Assembly (NCBI GenBank): GCA_011057845.1
Contig: DSDB01000407.1
Span: 1 to 45,043 of the forward strand
DNA from: Phycisphaerales bacterium
Lineage (GTDB): Bacteria > Planctomycetota > Phycisphaerae > Sedimentisphaerales > Anaerobacaceae
Reading direction: 5' to 3'
DNA: 45,043 nt
The position numbers and the translations under genes are program-made. Below the pieces are notes generated by a model. That model was not told where the DNA came from. It did no database searches and worked only from the letters and a program-made list of their open reading frames with translations. Shown here one piece after another: positions 1 through 9,057 of the stretch (within the stretch, counting starts at the first letter, position 1; every line of letters starts with the position of its first letter).

Positions 1-527
1 CCACGGATAGCCGGAATCGTGCAATAGGAGCACTTGTGGCTGCATCCTTCACTGATTCGCAGATACGCCCAGTGCCCGCTCGTCGTCAACACCCGCCCGC
101 TGTCGTCGGCGCAGTCCTGCGGGCATGATCCGAGATAACTTCTTTGCTCACAACCACTTAGAACATCAATGGCAATCCGGCCAATCCGGTCGCGTTGAGC
201 CAACCCCACCACGGCGTCAATACCCTCGACTTCCTCAAGCAAGCGCTCGCCCAGACGCTGAGCCAGGCATCCGGCGACGAGCACCCGTTGGACGGGCCCC
301 GTACTCTTGTAGCCGACAACCTCGCGGATCGTCTCGATCGCCTCCTGTCTGGCCGGCTCGATGAAACCGCAGGTGTTGACCACAACAACGTCTGCGCTGG
401 CGAGGTCCGCGCCGATGGTAAAACCGGCCACCGCCAGTTCCGCCAACATCCGCTCGCTGTCTACGGTGTTTTTCGGACAACCCAGCGATATCAGTCCTGC
501 CGTGGGCGTTTTTTGTCGTTTCATCAT
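1..527 (-). CDS. rimO: Ribosomal protein uS12 methylthiotransferase RimO (radical SAM, C-terminus truncated by window edge)
   Basis: Reverse-strand translation from ATG at 527: [69 protein letters not shown]...[22 protein letters not shown]. N-terminal UPF0004 cysteines and radical-SAM CxxxCxxC. Not in the ORF track because it has no stop inside the window. Confidence 0.93.
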   Translation of the reverse strand, partial: [175 protein letters not shown]

Positions 528-736
528 GCCGCGACAATAGCACCAGTTTGGTCTTTCGTCCATCGGCAGCGTTGCGGTAAAATGAACCCGCTGCCTGAAT
601 TGTGCATATTTTTGGGGGTACGGACGATAAACGGAAATGTGCAATACTCCGCAATCGCGTTTCGTCAGTCCCTGTGTCGCGCGTAACGGCCTCGGGGTGG
701 ATGCGCGCACCTCGCTGTAGTGGCGAACAAAAATCC

Positions 737-3052
737 ATGGTAGTCTGTCAGATTTACTCCAAGTGCACCAGGTTGATTCTGGTGTTGGCGCTGGGGGCCG
801 TTCTGGTCGGGCAAGGGGGCTGCGCAGACTATGTACCGGAGAAAGCGACCGAGTTGCAGGCCCGGAGCATTCTCAATAACCTCAGCCGTATCCAGCCGGT
901 GCCCGATCCCAATATTCCGGTGCCGGATGTCTATAGGACCCCGCCCAGGATCGTCGAGCAGAATGTCGGAGGCACCACAGAGTACAAGTTGTTTTACTTC
1001 TGTAAGTACCATCGCGCCGACCAGCTTCAGGGCATTGTCCATGCACAGTTCGCGTCTACGTTATTCGGCAAGATCGGCCAGGAGACCTCGCACAAAGACT
1101 ACACGGTCACGGCCAATCCCGCGACCAACCAGCTGATCATCCGTTGCCCGACCCGCGAGGATGTCACAGCCGTGCTGGAGTTGCTCCAGAGCGCCGACGT
1201 GCCTCCGATTCAGGTCAGGATCGACTGCCTCATATCGGAGCTGTACGCCGATCTGACGATGGACAAGGAGATCACGCTGCAAATCGAGAACTTCCTCGGC
1301 GAACATATTGCCCTTGGGGGCAAGGTCGAGGGAGGCGAACTGCTCCCGGCGTTTCCGGGCGCGGCCCTGCGGGAGCCGGCCCGCGCAAAGTTCGGCCTCA
1401 AGGTGGGGTTCGGCCACCAGATCGGCATCGCCGGCCACGAGTTCCGCGCTCTTGTAGACCTTTTGATCTCCCGCGGCTACCTCAAGATCCTTATGAACCC
1501 CACGTTGGAGGTGGTCAACGGCCAGCAGGCCCGCATCGAAACGAAAGAGCACGTGCCATTGCAGCAGATATCCATTCGCGGGGCGCTCGATAGCTTCCTT
1601 GAGACGCGCACCGAATACTATGACGTGATCGACTCACTGCAGATTACACCGCACGTCTTCGCCGACGGTTATATCGGACTGGAGACGAACGCCAAAATCA
1701 GTGCCAAACTGACGCCCGAAGGCATCGTTCAGATTCCCATCGTCACCGAGCGGACCATCAGCAACAAAGAGAACCGAATCCGCCACGGCGAGAGCCTGAT
1801 TATCGGAGGGATCCGCAAGAGCGAGAAACGCGACGTCATCCGGGGGGTGCCGGTGTTCAAGGACATACCCGTGATCGGCGGTCTCTTCAGCGGGCGCGAC
1901 TTCGAGGAGCGGGCCAAGGAGATTATTTTCATCCTGACGCCGACCATCTCCACGGGTGGCATCCCAAACAGGGAGATGGTCGAACAGATACGGCAGATGC
2001 ATGAGCCGCCTATCCCTTATGAAGAACTCCATCAGGTGATCCTGGATCCCTTCGGCTTCGACACGCAGGAACGCGAGCGTCAGCGTCAACTGCTTGAAGC
2101 AGAGGAGGCCCGGATGCAGGCCGACGCGGAAAAGGCCCGAGCACGTATGGAGGTCCGCCGGGCCACGGAACAGGCCGACACCGCACGCCGCCGGGCCGTT
2201 GAGGCCCAGGCCGAACTCGAACGGCTGAGACTGGAAGCCGAGCGTACCCGCCTTGAGGCGGAGAAGATCAAGGCCGAGGCCGATAAGCTCGCCGCCGAAG
2301 CCGCCAAAGCCCAAGCCGAAGCCGACAAGGCCGCCACCGACACGAGCCAACCGCCACAGGACATGCAGGATGCCGTTGCTCCCGACAAACCGGCGGACAC
2401 CATGCCCAGCGATACCGAGGAAGCCCCACGGCCACCGGCCTCCGACAGACCGGCTGAGACGTCCGGGCCTGCCCGGAAGCCCATGGATTCGGCCCAGAGT
2501 CCGCCGCAACCTCCGACCGGCAAGGCAAGAACCGCTGACCGTCCGTATCCACTGACCGAACCGAATGAGCCTACGGAACATCCGAAACCCCTGTCGATCG
2601 TGGCTGACTCACCGGCCGAGTCGGTCGCTCGGCTGTCCCAGCCGACCGAGAACCCGGGAATCAAATCCAGCGAAAACAAGATAGCAGTGGCCCCCGCCAC
2701 TACGGATGCCCCTATCCTGCTGACAAAACCGTCTGGGGCAGGACAGGCGGGCGGCAACGCCGTGCTCGATGTGGCAGGCGGCCTTGCTGCAATGCCCAAG
2801 TCTTTTGACACACCCGGTCGACTGGCCCCCCTCCCCCCGCCCGCGCCCGAGCCAGCGTCTTTTCTGTTGGTTCCCGGTGGCGTAACATGGTATAATTGGG
2901 TATTTGGTCCGCTTGAAGAAGCAGAGGCGACCGCCTTATCGACCAGCGGCCCGCGACGAATTAACTCCGGCACAGACGCCGACAATATGCAGAGACCCCA
3001 GGAACCCGCACCGGTACTGGAACCGGTGATGCAGAGATTCACAGACCTGTAA
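737..3052 (+). CDS. Secretin-domain lipoprotein (type II secretion/PilQ-like secretin) with long Ala/Glu/Lys coiled-coil and Pro-rich C-terminal tail
   Basis: Start M46 of the 602 ORF gives a lipoprotein-like signal (LILVLALGAVLVGQGGC). Secretin signature HGESLIIGGIRKSEKRDVIRGVPVFKDIPVIGGLFSGRDFEERAKEIIFILTPTI. Tail RLEAERTRLEAEKIKAEADKLAAEAAKAQAEADK. Confidence 0.85.
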   Translation: MVVCQIYSKCTRLILVLALGAVLVGQGGCADYVPEKATELQARSILNNLSRIQPVPDPNIPVPDVYRTPPRIVEQNVGGTTEYKLFYFCKYHRADQLQGIVHAQFASTLFGKIGQETSHKDYTVTANPATNQLIIRCPTREDVTAVLELLQSADVPPIQVRIDCLISELYADLTMDKEITLQIENFLGEHIALGGKVEGGELLPAFPGAALREPARAKFGLKVGFGHQIGIAGHEFRALVDLLISRGYLKILMNPTLEVVNGQQARIETKEHVPLQQISIRGALDSFLETRTEYYDVIDSLQITPHVFADGYIGLETNAKISAKLTPEGIVQIPIVTERTISNKENRIRHGESLIIGGIRKSEKRDVIRGVPVFKDIPVIGGLFSGRDFEERAKEIIFILTPTISTGGIPNREMVEQIRQMHEPPIPYEELHQVILDPFGFDTQERERQRQLLEAEEARMQADAEKARARMEVRRATEQADTARRRAVEAQAELERLRLEAERTRLEAEKIKAEADKLAAEAAKAQAEADKAATDTSQPPQDMQDAVAPDKPADTMPSDTEEAPRPPASDRPAETSGPARKPMDSAQSPPQPPTGKARTADRPYPLTEPNEPTEHPKPLSIVADSPAESVARLSQPTENPGIKSSENKIAVAPATTDAPILLTKPSGAGQAGGNAVLDVAGGLAAMPKSFDTPGRLAPLPPPAPEPASFLLVPGGVTWYNWVFGPLEEAEATALSTSGPRRINSGTDADNMQRPQEPAPVLEPVMQRFTDL

Positions 3053-3144
3053 CCGCTCGCACCGCGGCCTACACCTCTGAAGGACGCTCCGCTTGACGCG
3101 GCCGATGCGCACGAGCAAGAACTCCTTAAGGAGGGCCGAGAAAA

Positions 3145-3627
3145 GTGGACCAGGACAATTTCAACAAAGCGCCGCATCCGCCCACAAACCCGCCTCACCC
3201 GCTTCCGGACGATCCCGAAGCCCCTATTCCATTTGATCTCGACGAACCTGCCGCCCCGCCCGCTCCAGCGAAACCCGCGTCCGTCTCGCATGCGCCGCTG
3301 AGTATGGGCAATGCGCCGGCAACCCAACCAACGCCTCCCGGCGCCGCCCCAAAGTCTGCCGCCGCCAAGCCGGCACCACCCAAGATCGTCGTCAATCAGC
3401 CTATCACGCGGCCCCAGCCCAGGATCGCCCCGTCCACCGATCGGATTACAGGAGTCAAGACCTTCTTTACGAAACTTCATCCCGGGGCGCTGGATTTTCA
3501 GGATGAGCAGATTATCGACTGGATCAAGGCCCATCCGAACATCCGAATCAAGATGACGAACACCTGCGTCGGCGAGGTCCAGGCCAAGAAGACCGAACCC
3601 AATATCATTATTACCATATGGTACTGA
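3145..3627 (+). CDS. Hypothetical protein, Pro-rich N-terminal half and compact C-terminal domain
   Basis: GTG start at 3145 preceded by AAGGAGGG at about 3127-3134; co-directional with the secretin gene. C-terminus ITGVKTFFTKLHPGALDFQDEQIIDWIKAHPNIRIKMTNTCVGEVQAKKTEPNIIITIWY. No family recognised. Confidence 0.65.
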   Translation: MDQDNFNKAPHPPTNPPHPLPDDPEAPIPFDLDEPAAPPAPAKPASVSHAPLSMGNAPATQPTPPGAAPKSAAAKPAPPKIVVNQPITRPQPRIAPSTDRITGVKTFFTKLHPGALDFQDEQIIDWIKAHPNIRIKMTNTCVGEVQAKKTEPNIIITIWY

Positions 3628-3690
3628 TGCGGCTGACACTGTGATGACAACTCACGTTTTGCTACATTCCGGCTACAGTGCCAGCGGCGC

Positions 3691-3722
3691 AAAAAAACGG
3701 GGCAGGCATAAGTGCCTGTCCC
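3691..3722 (-). terminator. Rho-independent terminator downstream of tRNA-fMet
   Basis: Minus strand GGGACAGGCA-CTTA-TGCCTGCCCC-GTTTTTTT: 10-bp stem with one mismatch, 4-nt loop, T7 run. Confidence 0.85.
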
Positions 3723-3738
3723 TACATGACTTACGTAC

Positions 3739-3812
3739 TAGCGGGGGCAGGATTCGAACCTGCGACCTCCGGGTTATGGGCCCGACGAGCTACCAGACTG
3801 CTCTACCCCGCG
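3739..3812 (-). tRNA. tRNA-fMet (CAT), initiator type
   Basis: Minus strand CGCGGGGTAGAGCAGTCTGGTAGCTCGTCGGGCCCATAACCCGGAGGTCGCAGGTTCGAATCCTGCCCCCGCTA: cloverleaf, GGG/CCC pairs in anticodon stem, unpaired 1-72 (C.U); CCA not encoded. Confidence 0.93.
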
Positions 3813-3916
3813 ATCAATATCAATTTGTCTGAGGACTTCTGGCGACGTATATCACGCCACCCACGCACCGATCATATCACACCACGGGGTGGTCCGCAAG
3901 TGTGTATTTGAAAAAA

Positions 3917-4333
3917 CTACAGATTCTCGCGGATCTTTGCCGCAAGGGCCTCGATCCGGCCCTGAGGATACCTATACGCCGGCCAATTCGTGAAAATGCC
4001 ATCGCCGGTGCGGCGGGGAATGATGTGAAAATGCACGTGCTCGACCAGTTGCCCGGCCGATCGGCCGTTGTTGCCCAGAATGTTGTAGCCCTCGGCACCC
4101 ACCGCGGCAACAACGGCACGAGCCACCTTGCCCAGCCGGGCGCAGAAGGCCGCCAAGACATCCTCCGGGCAATCGCCAATCCGGGTATAGTGCTGTTTGG
4201 GAATCAACAAGGTGTGCCCATCGCTGAGCGGGCCGATATCCAAGAACGCCAGGACAACATCATCCTCGTAGACTTTGGCCGTGGGGATGCTGTCGGCCAC
4301 CATCTTACAGAATATGCACTCGTCCTGGCTCAT
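3917..4333 (-). CDS. HIT (histidine triad) family protein
   Basis: CIFCKMVADSIPTAKVYEDDVVLAFLDIGPLSDGHTLLIPKQHY...GQLVEHVHFHIIPR. Confidence 0.93.
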   Translation of the reverse strand: MSQDECIFCKMVADSIPTAKVYEDDVVLAFLDIGPLSDGHTLLIPKQHYTRIGDCPEDVLAAFCARLGKVARAVVAAVGAEGYNILGNNGRSAGQLVEHVHFHIIPRRTGDGIFTNWPAYRYPQGRIEALAAKIRENL

Positions 4334-4416
4334 CCAAGCCCTTATAACTGTTCAACATGCGGTCCAGCCTGACGCCGGCGGCCGGGCTGTCCGTATTCCG
4401 CCCTTGGAGTGCTTGA

Positions 4417-5007
4417 CTACGAATTCTCCGGGGCCGTATCAGCCCCCTGCGCACCGGCGGACCCCGCCGATGCCTCGGTCTCTTTGGCCTGCGACTCAGC
4501 GACCGCTTCAGTCGCCTTTTCTGCCATCTTCGGCTCCGGCGTCGCCGGCTCCGTTCGGGTATGAGGGCGTTGCTTAGCGGTTCTGTGTTTCTTCTTCGGG
4601 GCCTCATCGGCGCCGAGCAGTTGCAGCAGGACGAGCTGGCCGTTGTCGCCGAGACGCCGCTGAGACAGACGGATAATCCGGGTATAACCGCCGGGCCTGT
4701 CGAGGTACCGTGGACCCAGTTCGCTGAACAGCTTACCGACCACGGTGCCTTTACGAACCGGCTTGCCGTCCACGGTCTCGACGATATCACGGTCGCCGAG
4801 CATGGCTATAGCCTGACGGCGGGCCGCCAGAGTGCCCTTCTTGGCCACGGTGATCAGTTTCTCGGCAAAGGGTTTGACCTCCTTGGCCTTCTGAATGGTC
4901 GTCGATATGGTCTCGTGCTCGAACAGCGAAGCGGCCATATTACGCCGCATGGCGAGACGATGCTCGCTTGTTCGGCTCAATTTACGTCCAGCTACTCTAT
5001 GACGCAT
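4417..5007 (-). CDS. rplQ: 50S ribosomal protein L17 (bL17) with C-terminal extension
   Basis: [58 protein letters not shown]... followed by an Ala/Glu-rich tail. Confidence 0.95.
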   Translation of the reverse strand: MRHRVAGRKLSRTSEHRLAMRRNMAASLFEHETISTTIQKAKEVKPFAEKLITVAKKGTLAARRQAIAMLGDRDIVETVDGKPVRKGTVVGKLFSELGPRYLDRPGGYTRIIRLSQRRLGDNGQLVLLQLLGADEAPKKKHRTAKQRPHTRTEPATPEPKMAEKATEAVAESQAKETEASAGSAGAQGADTAPENS

Positions 5008-5056
5008 AAGCTCACATTCCTTACCCACTGGGGCGTTGCAACACCGGAGGCGTCCG

Positions 5057-6097
5057 TCAGCCCTGTGCCTCGGCGGCCGGCGCTTCTTTCTTCAAATACT
5101 TCTCAACGTCCTGCATGCCCAGCGAAAGCCCGATATCGGCGAGCTTGCGCTTGACCTCCCGCAGGGATGTCTTGCCGAAACTGCGAATCTTGAGCAGATC
5201 GCCTTCCTCCATGGAGGCGATCTGTCCAACCAACTCGATCTTGGCCGAATCCAGACAATTGCTGGCTCTGACACTCAACTCCAGCTCCTGGATGGGCATG
5301 TTCAGCTTTTGGACGAGTTCCTCATCAAGAGTTTCCTCTTCGGCAGCCTCGGAGAAACGCGAGGCCACCGTTTCATCGCCGAGTTCGGCGTACTGAACAA
5401 ATGGATTCACATGCTTGCGGAGGATCTTGGCGGCCTCGACCAGGGCCATCTCCGGTGAAACCGTTCCGTTGGTCCATATCTCGATGATCAGCTTGTCGTA
5501 GTTGGTCTTCTGGCCTACGCGCGTGTCCTCGGTGGAATAACGGACGCGTGTAACGGGGGAATAGACGGCGTCGAGCAGGATGCGGCCGATTTCCTGATCG
5601 AACCGGTCGCTGTCGGCGATTCGCTCGGAGGCGGGCACATACCCACGGCCACTCTCGACGACCATCTCCATCTCGAACTTCACGTCCTGAGTCAAGGTGG
5701 CCAACACCTGATTCTTGTTGAAAATCTCAATGGCCGGATCGGCGACAATATGTGCGGCAGTGACGGTCCCCGCCTTGCCGACCGAGACCTTCATGGTCTT
5801 GGGGCCCTCGCCGCTGAGGCGGACGATCAGACTCTTCACATTCAGCACAATATCCGTCACATCCTCCATCACGCCCGTGATGGAGCTGAACTCGTGGCTG
5901 ACTCCTGCGATCTTCATGGATGTAACGGCGCTGCCTTCGAGCGAGGAAAGCAACACACGCCTCAGGCTGTTGCCGATCGTTGTGCCGAATCCGCGTTCGA
6001 AAGGCTCGACGCTGAATCGGCCGTAAGTATCGCTCGAAACATTCGCGTCCCGTTCGACACGAGTCGGCAACTCCAAACCTCGCCACGTAACTCGCAT
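5057..6097 (-). CDS. rpoA: DNA-directed RNA polymerase subunit alpha
   Basis: Start M11 of [63 protein letters not shown]...; alpha[55 protein letters not shown]. Confidence 0.97.
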   Translation of the reverse strand: MRVTWRGLELPTRVERDANVSSDTYGRFSVEPFERGFGTTIGNSLRRVLLSSLEGSAVTSMKIAGVSHEFSSITGVMEDVTDIVLNVKSLIVRLSGEGPKTMKVSVGKAGTVTAAHIVADPAIEIFNKNQVLATLTQDVKFEMEMVVESGRGYVPASERIADSDRFDQEIGRILLDAVYSPVTRVRYSTEDTRVGQKTNYDKLIIEIWTNGTVSPEMALVEAAKILRKHVNPFVQYAELGDETVASRFSEAAEEETLDEELVQKLNMPIQELELSVRASNCLDSAKIELVGQIASMEEGDLLKIRSFGKTSLREVKRKLADIGLSLGMQDVEKYLKKEAPAAEAQG

Positions 6098-6108
6098 ACA
6101 GGCCTCCG

Positions 6109-6137
6109 ATCTAAAAAAGACCAACACTTATTGTCAA
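6109..6137 (-). promoter_or_regulatory. Sigma70-type promoter upstream of rpoA
   Basis: Minus strand TTGACA (6132-6137), 17-nt spacer, TTAGAT (6109-6114). Confidence 0.6.
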
Positions 6138-6250
6138 AGGACGCCGGCAGACTTTCCGAAGCCGACATGCCTCTGATGTTCCACCAATAACCGCGGCGTT
6201 CTGCATTGCCGCCGCGCCGGCGTCAAAAATGATTCCTGCCGGAATTTGCA

Positions 6251-6883
6251 TTACCTCGAGCAGAACTCAACAACCAACTGCTCCTCGACGGGGATCTGAA
6301 CGTCTTCGCGCGACGGCATCGCCACGATGGTGGCCTCGGCCGTCTCCCGGGATAGTTGCAGCCAGTTCTGCACTGTGAAATTCGGATTGCTTTCGAGCTG
6401 CTGCTTGACGAGTTTCAGGCTGCGATCCGACTTCTTAACCGTGATCTTGTCTCCGATGCGGACGGTGAAGTCGGGGATATCGACCTTCCGACCGTTGACA
6501 TAGATATGGCCGTGCGCGATGAGGAGCCTCGCGGCCTTGCGGGACGGCGCGAAATTCAGCTTGTATACGACATTGTCCAGGCGGCGTTCGAGCAGTTGCA
6601 GCAGGGTCTGGCCCGTGTTGCCCTTGCCGCGTTCGGCCTCATGGAAATACCGCATGAACTGCTTTTCCAGCAGGCCGTAATGCCTCTTGACCTTCTGCTT
6701 TTCGCGAAGCCGGACGCCGTAATCGCTCGGGCGGGGCCGTCGCCAGCCATGCATCCCCGGCGCGAGATTCCGCTGGCGTTTCTCGACCTGGCACTTCGCC
6801 GTTTCGCACTTGACGCCCTTGAGGAAGAGCTTCATGCCTTCCCGGCGGCACACTCTACAGGATGGACCCAGATAACGTCCCAT
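6251..6883 (-). CDS. rpsD: 30S ribosomal protein S4 (uS4), Cys-containing form
   Basis: MGRYLGPSCRVCRREGMKLFLKGVKCETAKCQVEKRQRNLAPGMHG...; S4 RNA-binding domain. Confidence 0.97.
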   Translation of the reverse strand: MGRYLGPSCRVCRREGMKLFLKGVKCETAKCQVEKRQRNLAPGMHGWRRPRPSDYGVRLREKQKVKRHYGLLEKQFMRYFHEAERGKGNTGQTLLQLLERRLDNVVYKLNFAPSRKAARLLIAHGHIYVNGRKVDIPDFTVRIGDKITVKKSDRSLKLVKQQLESNPNFTVQNWLQLSRETAEATIVAMPSREDVQIPVEEQLVVEFCSR

Positions 6884-6954
6884 GTGTTCACTTGTCTCCA
6901 AAAACCTGCATCGGAACGGATAGGGACCCCGTTCCAGCCGTTTATTCCCATTGC

Positions 6955-7335
6955 CTAGACACGTCTTCGTTTCGGTGGTCTGCAGCCGTTGTGGGGCAGC
7001 GGGGTTACGTCTTCGATAGCCGTAATCCGCAGACCCGCCGACTGCAACGCGGAAATCGCCGACTCCCGTCCGGAGCCGGGACCCTTGACTCGGATTTCAA
7101 CCTCGCGAACCCCGCTGCGCATGGCGGCGCCGGCGCATCGCTGGGCGGCCTGCTGGGCCGCGAACGGGGTGCTCTTTCGCGAACCCTTGAACCCCACGCA
7201 CCCGGCGCTGCTGCGGCAGAGCGTATCGCCGTCCACATCCGTGATGGTAATCAGGGTATTGTTGAACGTGGCCTTGATATGCACGATGGCCCGGGCCACG
7301 TTCTTCTTGATCTTCTTCTTTGTACTCTTCGCCAT
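6955..7335 (-). CDS. rpsK: 30S ribosomal protein S11 (uS11)
   Basis: [33 protein letters not shown]...[18 protein letters not shown]. Confidence 0.97.
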   Translation of the reverse strand: MAKSTKKKIKKNVARAIVHIKATFNNTLITITDVDGDTLCRSSAGCVGFKGSRKSTPFAAQQAAQRCAGAAMRSGVREVEIRVKGPGSGRESAISALQSAGLRITAIEDVTPLPHNGCRPPKRRRV

Positions 7336-7395
7336 GATGGGTTCCTGCCAATATGCCGACACCCCGCCGGTGATGTGTCCACACCGGTTGGGGGC

Positions 7396-7779
7396 TTATC
7401 GATTCTCTTTCACGCCCTTCTTGCCGGCGACGGTCTTGCGCGGCCCCTTACGGGTGCGCGCGTTGCTCTGGGTGCACTGCCCCCGAACGGGCAGCCCGCG
7501 TCGATGCCGAATGCCCCGGTAGCAGGCGATATCCCGCAGACGTGCGATGTTCTGCGACATCTGCCGGCGAAGCTGGCCGCCGACGAGATAGCTGCGGTCG
7601 ATAATCTGGGTAATCCGACTCAGCTCATCCTCAGTCAGGGTGCCGGCCTTGGCGACCTTGTCGATCTTGGCCTCCTTGAGGATTTGCTCGGAGGTGAACC
7701 GGCCGATCCCGTGGATATAAGTCAGCGAGATCCAGATCGACTTCTCGTTCGGAATATCAACACCAACGATACGCGGCAT
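7396..7779 (-). CDS. rpsM: 30S ribosomal protein S13 (uS13)
   Basis: [34 protein letters not shown]...[35 protein letters not shown]. Confidence 0.97.
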   Translation of the reverse strand: MPRIVGVDIPNEKSIWISLTYIHGIGRFTSEQILKEAKIDKVAKAGTLTEDELSRITQIIDRSYLVGGQLRRQMSQNIARLRDIACYRGIRHRRGLPVRGQCTQSNARTRKGPRKTVAGKKGVKENR

Positions 7780-7807
7780 AGCGTCTCCTTTTCGTCTCTG
7801 GGTCGGT

Positions 7808-7921
7808 TCAGCCCTGACGCTGTTTGTGGCGTGCGTTGGTGCAGATCACCCGCACGACGCCCTTGCGACGAACAATCTTGCAGTTTTCACAGATACGTTT
7901 TACAGAACTTCTGACTTTCAT
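7808..7921 (-). CDS. rpmJ: 50S ribosomal protein L36 (bL36), zinc-binding form
   Basis: Not in the ORF track (37 aa). Manual translation: [37 protein letters not shown]. Confidence 0.95.
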   Translation of the reverse strand: MKVRSSVKRICENCKIVRRKGVVRVICTNARHKQRQG

Positions 7922-7994
7922 CTTATCAGTCCGTCCAATCGGCCGATTTCCGAAAACCTGCCATACGGCCCGGCGCCCGCCGGGCGGCGCGGCG

Positions 7995-8210
7995 CTACTG
8001 CCGCAAAACGATGCGCCCGCGGTTCAGGTCGTACGGCGACATTTCGACAACGACACCGTCGCCGGGCAGGATGCGTATAAAGTGCATACGCATCTTGCCT
8101 GAAACGTGCGCCAGAACCTTGTGGCCGTTTTGAAGCTCCACACGGAACACCGCGTTCGGCAAGGCCTCGATAACTTTGGCCTCTAATCTGATTGTCTCCT
8201 TCTTTGCCAT
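7995..8210 (-). CDS. infA: Translation initiation factor IF-1
   Basis: [71 protein letters not shown]. Confidence 0.97.
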   Translation of the reverse strand: MAKKETIRLEAKVIEALPNAVFRVELQNGHKVLAHVSGKMRMHFIRILPGDGVVVEMSPYDLNRGRIVLRQ

Positions 8211-8247
8211 ACTTCAAGCGTGCTGATAGGCCGCGGCCGGCCGGTGG

Positions 8248-9030
8248 TCACGGGTGTTGCGTCAGTACATCACAGCCGCCGCGGGTGATCGCAATCGTAT
8301 GTTCAAAATGCGCCGAGCACCTTCCATCAGCCGTCACAACGGTCCATCCGTTGCGAAGCGTCTTGACGGCGTGGCCGCCGGCATTAATCATCGGCTCCAC
8401 GGCCAGGACCATGCCCTCGGCCAGGACGATATCATCGACCAGCAGTTCGCGGCTGACGAAGTTCGGCACGCGCGGCTCTTCATGCATCCGGGTGCCGATG
8501 CCGTGGCCCACGAAATCGCGAACGACGGAAAAGCCCGCCGCCTCGGCGTAACTTTGCATGTCGCGGGCGATTTGGGACCACTTCAGGCCCGGAACGACCT
8601 TGCGAATCGCAATCTCGAGCACTCGCCGGGTCACGTCGATCAGCCGCCACCGATCCGCCGACACCTCGCCGATCGCCAGCGTCATCGCCGCATCGCCGCA
8701 GTAGCCGTTCAGTCGAACACCGAAGTCGACGCTCAGGATGTCGCCCGTTCGGAGCACCGCATCCTCCGAGGGGATGCCGTGAACGACTTCATGGTTGACC
8801 GAGGCGCAGATGACGCCGGGAAAAGGCTGTCCGGCGCCGGGGTTGCGCACGCCCTTGAACAGGGGCTCGGCGCCAGCCGCAAGGGTCATCTCCGCGGCAA
8901 TCCGGTCCAGCCGGCCCGTGCTCACGCCCGGCTCTGCAATATCTTGAAGTTGTGAAAGAACATCGGCTACAACTGCGCCGGCACGTCGCATCAACTCGAT
9001 TTCTCTGCGGCTGCGAAGCGTTATAGCCAT
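8248..9030 (-). CDS. map: Type I methionine aminopeptidase
   Basis: VNHEVVHGIPSEDAVLRTGDILSVDFGVRLNGYCGDAAMTLAIG...GHGIGTRMHEEPRVPNF...EGMVLAVEPM. Confidence 0.96.
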   Translation of the reverse strand: MAITLRSRREIELMRRAGAVVADVLSQLQDIAEPGVSTGRLDRIAAEMTLAAGAEPLFKGVRNPGAGQPFPGVICASVNHEVVHGIPSEDAVLRTGDILSVDFGVRLNGYCGDAAMTLAIGEVSADRWRLIDVTRRVLEIAIRKVVPGLKWSQIARDMQSYAEAAGFSVVRDFVGHGIGTRMHEEPRVPNFVSRELLVDDIVLAEGMVLAVEPMINAGGHAVKTLRNGWTVVTADGRCSAHFEHTIAITRGGCDVLTQHP

Positions 9031-9057
9031 TTACTGTCTCTCGATCATCCCGGCCGG

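Noticed and set aside
2840-2910. PEP-CTERM-like string PEPASFLLVPGGVTWYNWVF in the secretin tail
   Set aside because: Not at the C-terminus, and no basic cluster follows; probably coincidental.
2086-3639. 517-aa minus-strand ORF, Ser/Gly-rich
   Set aside because: Mirror of the Ala/Pro-rich tail of the secretin gene and the 3145 gene; low-complexity translation, no RBS or domain.
3678-3911. ORF with peptide AGAGFEPATSGLW
   Set aside because: Classic false protein from reading the antisense of a tRNA gene (tRNA-fMet).
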